Assembly (NCBI RefSeq): GCF_004664715.2 | Contig: NC_051065.1 | Coordinates: 151,616,826-151,680,825 of the forward strand | Source: Peromyscus leucopus | Lineage: Eukaryota > Chordata > Mammalia > Rodentia > Cricetidae | Length of the DNA stretch: 64,000 nucleotides | Reading direction: 5' to 3' | Part shown: piece after piece, positions 63,971 to 64,000 of the stretch | Layout: each line of letters starts with the position of its first letter | How positions within the stretch are numbered: the stretch's first letter is position 1 | Position numbers and translations under genes: made by a program | The notes under the pieces: generated by a model | Told to the model about the DNA's origin: nothing | Seen by the model: only the letters and a program-made list of their open reading frames with translations | Database searches by the model: none

Positions 63971-64000
63971 CAAATCTCTACATCCCCTTTTCCAGGGCTC

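Larger units (their letters stand above)
33270..64000 (+). other. Cacna1c: Cacna1c intron 3, 5' portion
   Basis: These 30.7 kb after exon 3 contain no further CaV1.2 exon. That fits mammalian CACNA1C, in which intron 3 is by far the largest (hundreds of kb in human) and carries brain and heart enhancers. I cannot identify enhancers from sequence alone. Repeats are listed separately. Stretches in which I recognise nothing are about 33280-34220, 34410-35640, 35830-37110, 37320-39000, 39060-39700, 40000-41800, 43040-45860, 46070-48380, 48570-50530, 51010-51830, 51930-52200, 52620-53690, 53910-54780, 55100-55730, 56700-57320, 58800-60200 and 61300-63830. Open reading frames there are short and unsupported. 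Confidence 0.9.

Overview
This window is intronic and exonic DNA of a placental mammal, almost certainly a rodent. It contains two coding exons of Cacna1c, the gene for the pore-forming alpha-1C subunit of the L-type calcium channel CaV1.2. The + strand is the sense strand. Rodent origin is shown by B1, B4, B3-like and ID-like SINEs, by URR1 and RCHARR1 type hAT elements, and by a rodent L1 3' end. The B1 copy at 3142-3285 has the right-end variant I associate with cricetid rodents (deer mice, voles, hamsters). The species is therefore probably a cricetid; this is inference from memory of repeat families.

Layout: 1-28028 is the 3' part of intron 1. 28029-28350 is exon 2 (322 nt), encoding most of the cytoplasmic N-terminus, including the NSCaTE calmodulin-binding motif. 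28351-33163 is intron 2 (4813 nt). 33164-33269 is exon 3 (106 nt), encoding transmembrane segment IS1 and the start of the S1-S2 loop. 33270-64000 is the 5' part of intron 3, which is very long in other mammals. No exon 1 and no exon 4 are visible. The two exons join in frame across a split lysine codon.

The most notable gene feature is intron 2. It starts with a perfect minor-spliceosome (U12) donor, ATATCCTTT, and has a perfect U12 branch-site motif, TTCCTTAAC, 12 nt before exon 3. Its termini are AT...AG, not GT...AG. An AC dinucleotide directly after the AG would give the classic AT-AC ending, but using it would shift the frame into an immediate stop.

The rest is non-coding. Notable structures are a minisatellite of about twenty 31-bp units (23594-24236), a 182-nt inverted repeat with about 90% identical arms (9411-9592 / 9709-9893), a second inverted pair about 0.8 kb apart (50920-51009 / 51834-51924), an 18-bp x 4 tandem repeat (2939-3010), a degenerate 21-25 bp tandem array inside the minor-class intron (30173-30350), a probable solo LTR (about 16420-16885), and a 1451-bp LTR element bounded by a perfect 6-bp target duplication (57333-58783). 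L1 fragments, ancient MIR, MER5 and Tigger relics and many microsatellites make up most of the remainder. I found no second protein-coding gene, tRNA, rRNA or CRISPR. Repeat family names are recalled from consensus sequences and were not searched.
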